A stretch of 16,921 nt of DNA from AC-69 sp046728055 (GTDB lineage: Bacteria > Actinomycetota > UBA4738 > HRBIN12): positions 1-16,921 of the forward strand of contig JBKPDU010000096.1 in assembly GCA_046728055.1 (NCBI GenBank), in the 5' to 3' direction. The position numbers and the translations under genes were made by a program. Shown in pieces: positions 14,620-16,921 of the stretch. Below the pieces are notes generated by a model, which saw nothing but the letters and a program-made list of their open reading frames with translations, did not search any database and had not been told where the DNA came from. Each line of letters opens with the position of its first letter. Position 1 is the first letter of the stretch.

Positions 14620-15945
14620 GTGTTCGGACGGCGCCTGCTCGTCCTCCTCCTGGTGCTCGCCGTGATCGGTGTTCCCGCGGGCGTGCTCCGGGCGGCGTGC
14701 GCAGGGAAGTCGTGCCCGGCGAGCGTGGCGCATGCTCGCGTTCCGTTCTGCCCGCTCCCGAACGAGCTGAAGGCGAAACTGACCGCGGGGTTCCGCGAGG
14801 GACGGTCACCCGACGTCATGGCGGTGACCGGGCGCCACGCGGTTGCGGGCTCGGAAACGACGGGCCCCTGGCCGTCGGTCGCCGAATCCTCATCGGTCAC
14901 GGCGGTACCGATCGCGTTCTTCGGCACCGGGATCGAGCGAGGGGCGATCGTCCCCAGGCACACCGAGCTGGACGCGATCGCGCCCACCCTGTCGCGGATC
15001 CTGGGGTTCGGCCGACCACACCCCGAAGTCGGAGCGGGAACCGCCGTCGCCGGGATCACCAACGGAGAACGGCCCCGGCTCGTCCTGGAGGTGGCGTGGA
15101 AAGGCGTCGGGACCCACGACCTCCGCGGGGATCCACGCAGCTGGCGGTCGCTCCGTTCGCTCATGCAACGGGGTGCGGGAACGATGGCCGGGGACACGGG
15201 TTCGCTGCCGCTCGATTCCGCGGCGGCGCTCACCACGATCGGCACCGGGGGTCTCCCATCCCAACACGGGATCACCGGCACGCTGGTGCGGAACAAAGGT
15301 GGCAGCGTCGTGCGCGCTTGGTCGCCGGGGTCTCCGCGCTCCGTGATCGCGACGTTGCCCGACGACCTGGACCAGGAGATGGACCAGCGTCCGCTCATCG
15401 GCCTGGTCGCGAGCGACGAAGCCGATCGCGGGATCGTCGGGGGCAATTGGTACCTCGGCCACGACCGGGATTCGATCGTGGTGGCGAGCGGCCGTTCCGC
15501 GGTGCCGGCGGCCGAACGGCTCCTCGCCGAGGGGTTCGGACGGGACGCCGTGCCGGACATCCTCGCCGTGGTGCTGGACGGCTCGCTCGACTCGATGGAC
15601 CGGCGAACCCGCGAGCTCGTAGCCGCGGCGGAGCGAGCGGCGGGCGGTTCGGTGGCCGTTGCCGTCGCCGGGACCGGAGGCGAGGACGGAACGGGATCGA
15701 ACGAGGACGCCATCCGGGTCTCCGATGTCGTCGCGCAGGTGCACACCCGGGTCCCGGGCGAGTCCAGCGTGATCGCCGGCACCGTCTCGGGAGGGCTGTT
15801 CCTCGACCAACGATCGTTGGCGCGGGAGAGGATCTCGGGTGACGCCGTGGTCGACGCGGTCCTGGGCGTCAGGGCTCCCGACGGAACGTCGGTGTTCGAG
15901 GACGCGTTCCAGGGATTCGCCGTCTCGTTCGGGAGGTACTGCTGA
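14620..15945 (+). CDS. Degenerate, permuted alkaline-phosphatase-like secreted protein (probable pseudoenzyme)
   Basis: The product has 441 residues. A hydrophobic N-terminus (about 5-26) is a signal peptide or anchor; Cys27 lacks a proper lipobox. The domain order copies the neighbouring lipoprotein: GRSPDVMAVTG (61-71), VPIAFFGTGIERG (96-108) and DAIAPTLSRILGF (118-130) come first, then RLVLEVAWKGVG and LTTIGTGGLPSQHG (204-217) with Ser200 at the nucleophile position. By hand alignment the first metal Asp is Lys161, DxxxH reads DSMDR (Asp324, Arg328), DHG reads GTG (351-353), and the N-terminal His ligand is absent. Phosphatase activity is therefore unlikely; a binding or scaffolding role with the lipoprotein is possible. 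I chose GTG 14620 for homology of the signal peptide and the TACCGT box upstream. It overlaps the permease gene by 1 nt. Confidence 0.75.
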   Translation: MFGRRLLVLLLVLAVIGVPAGVLRAACAGKSCPASVAHARVPFCPLPNELKAKLTAGFREGRSPDVMAVTGRHAVAGSETTGPWPSVAESSSVTAVPIAFFGTGIERGAIVPRHTELDAIAPTLSRILGFGRPHPEVGAGTAVAGITNGERPRLVLEVAWKGVGTHDLRGDPRSWRSLRSLMQRGAGTMAGDTGSLPLDSAAALTTIGTGGLPSQHGITGTLVRNKGGSVVRAWSPGSPRSVIATLPDDLDQEMDQRPLIGLVASDEADRGIVGGNWYLGHDRDSIVVASGRSAVPAAERLLAEGFGRDAVPDILAVVLDGSLDSMDRRTRELVAAAERAAGGSVAVAVAGTGGEDGTGSNEDAIRVSDVVAQVHTRVPGESSVIAGTVSGGLFLDQRSLARERISGDAVVDAVLGVRAPDGTSVFEDAFQGFAVSFGRYC

Positions 15946-16921
15946 TGATTGACGTCGCGCCCTCCCGACCTGCTCGGGACGCCACCGCCCGCACCGTCGT
16001 CGTCATCGTCGCCGTCCTGCTCCTCACCGCCGGCGTCCTTCGGATCCTCGAGCCGGGCCGGGTCGCGTGGGTTCAGGCATTCCTCATCGTGTTCGGCTCG
16101 CTCGTCGTCCAGGCCATGCCGTTCGTGCTGCTGGGGGCGGTGGCCTCGGCGGCCATCGAGGTCTTCGTCCCGATGAACGCCCTGGAACGGCTGGGCGGGC
16201 TCCCCGGCTGGCTCCAACTCCCCGCGGCGGCCATGGCAGGCGTGGCCTTCCCCATCTGTGAGTGTGGCTCGGTGCCGGTCGCCCGGCGACTGGCCGCCCG
16301 TGGCCTCTCGCCGTCGGCCGCCGTCACGTTCATGCTCGCTGCGCCGGTGCTGAATCCCGTGGTGATCGCGTCCACGTTCGTGGCCTACCGGGGCCGGCCG
16401 TCGTTGTGGACCATGGTCGTCGGACGATTCGCGCTGGGGATGGTCGTGGCCATGATCGTCGGGTGGGTCATCGGCGGCCGGAGCAAGGAGGAGGTCCTGC
16501 GGCCTCGGTCCGACGAATCGAACGTGGCTCTGCTCGAGCCGGCACCCCCCGAGGCCAGGTGGCGAAGGTTATTCCTCCACACGGGCAACGACTTCGTGTT
16601 CATGGGCCGATATCTGTTGGTCGGCGCGGCGGCCGCGGCCATGGTACAGACGTTCCTGCCAGCTTCATTCGTTTCGACGCTCGCCGGCACGCCAATCTTG
16701 GACATCGCGGTGATGATGGGCCTTGCCACCGTGCTCTCGCTCTGCTCGGAATCCGACGCGTTCGTTGCGGCGTCGTTCGTCCAGTTCGGCCCGGCCGCGC
16801 AGCTGGCCTTCCTGGTGACGGGGCCGATGATCGACCTGAAGCTCGCGGCGCTGTACGCGGGCACCTTCCGCAGGGGGTTCCTGCCGATGCTCGTGGTGAC
16901 GGTGTTCGCCACCACGCTGGT
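15945..16921 (+). CDS. DUF318/UPF0718 (ArsP-type) permease, cut by window edge
   Basis: This is an inner-membrane permease. 325 residues are visible and the frame is open at the right edge. Two half-repeats each begin with helices and a conserved Cys motif: FPICECGSVPVARRL (about 103-117, Cys106/Cys108) with AAPVLNPVV after it, and VLSLCSESDAFVAASF (about 264-279, Cys268) followed by GPMIDLKL. These are the signatures of the DUF318 family, which includes ArsP organoarsenical efflux proteins and YraQ. Family members often sit beside a TIGR03943 partner, which may lie beyond the window. The ATG overlaps the TGA of the preceding gene (TGATG), with GGGAGG 8 nt upstream, so translation is coupled. 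The substrate is unknown; the neighbouring envelope genes argue weakly against arsenic resistance. Confidence 0.88.
   Translation, partial: MIDVAPSRPARDATARTVVVIVAVLLLTAGVLRILEPGRVAWVQAFLIVFGSLVVQAMPFVLLGAVASAAIEVFVPMNALERLGGLPGWLQLPAAAMAGVAFPICECGSVPVARRLAARGLSPSAAVTFMLAAPVLNPVVIASTFVAYRGRPSLWTMVVGRFALGMVVAMIVGWVIGGRSKEEVLRPRSDESNVALLEPAPPEARWRRLFLHTGNDFVFMGRYLLVGAAAAAMVQTFLPASFVSTLAGTPILDIAVMMGLATVLSLCSESDAFVAASFVQFGPAAQLAFLVTGPMIDLKLAALYAGTFRRGFLPMLVVTVFATTL

Noticed and set aside
14550..16217. 555-residue minus-strand open frame across the second phosphatase-like gene and the permease
   Set aside because: Low-complexity Ser/Thr/Arg/Pro composition and no domain. The plus strand carries coherent motifs of known families.
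15945..16921. Arsenic-resistance locus based on the ArsP-type permease
   Set aside because: No arsR, arsC or other ars gene is visible, and DUF318 permeases are broader than ArsP. The coupling to a phosphatase-like gene does not fit an ars operon.

Overview
The window is GC-rich (about two-thirds G+C by eye), densely coded chromosomal DNA. It most likely comes from an uncultured actinobacterium or a close relative. Support for this is a wax ester synthase/diacylglycerol acyltransferase, DUF1684 and DUF5655 proteins, GTG and TTG starts, many TANNNT -10-like boxes just upstream of start codons, and almost no intergenic space. The assignment is inference; no rRNA or tRNA gene is visible to anchor it. 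I see no insertion sequence, CRISPR array or phage gene.

Layout, left to right. (1) 1-293 (-): the N-terminal part of a primary-type sigma-70 factor running off the left edge, with a leader and a promoter candidate in the 369-bp gap behind it. (2) 2864-663 (-): a tight three-gene operon of a RidA-like protein, a MoaD/ThiS ubiquitin-like domain fused in frame to a five-Asp-box BNR propeller, and a DUF5655 protein. (3) 2978-3907 (+): an alpha/beta hydrolase, convergent with the next block by 4 bp. (4) 9035-3912 (-): six co-directional genes, namely an alpha/beta hydrolase lacking the usual catalytic His, DUF1684, AlaX (tRNA-Ala editing), an EamA transporter, a HAD phosphatase and the WS/DGAT. 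(5) 9087-9380 (+): a 97-aa conserved-looking protein divergent from block 4. (6) 14534-9430 (-): an alkaline-phosphatase-superfamily lipoprotein followed by a 1132-aa fusion of a GT-C-like membrane domain with an MFS transporter. (7) 14620-16921 (+): a second, degenerate alkaline-phosphatase-like secreted protein, translationally coupled to a DUF318/ArsP-type permease that runs off the right edge.

The most unusual part is 9430-16921. Both phosphatase-like proteins carry, at their N-termini, the segment that normally closes the C-terminus of PafA-type alkaline phosphatases: the strand after '[R]SGDV', the final zinc-ligand His, 'VPLxxxGPG', and 'APT'. They therefore look circularly permuted. 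The first keeps the nucleophile and all six metal-ligand residues. The second has lost nearly all of them and looks like a pseudoenzyme. They are encoded head to head, one beside a GT-C/MFS fusion and the other beside a permease. This suggests an undescribed cell-envelope system, for example synthesis, export and phospho-modification of a lipid-linked glycan. The functional reading is inference. The domain order and the residues are seen directly.

The second unusual locus is the MoaD-BNR fusion, in which the diglycine that is normally the reactive C-terminus of a sulfur carrier or Ub-like protein lies internally at residues 84-85.
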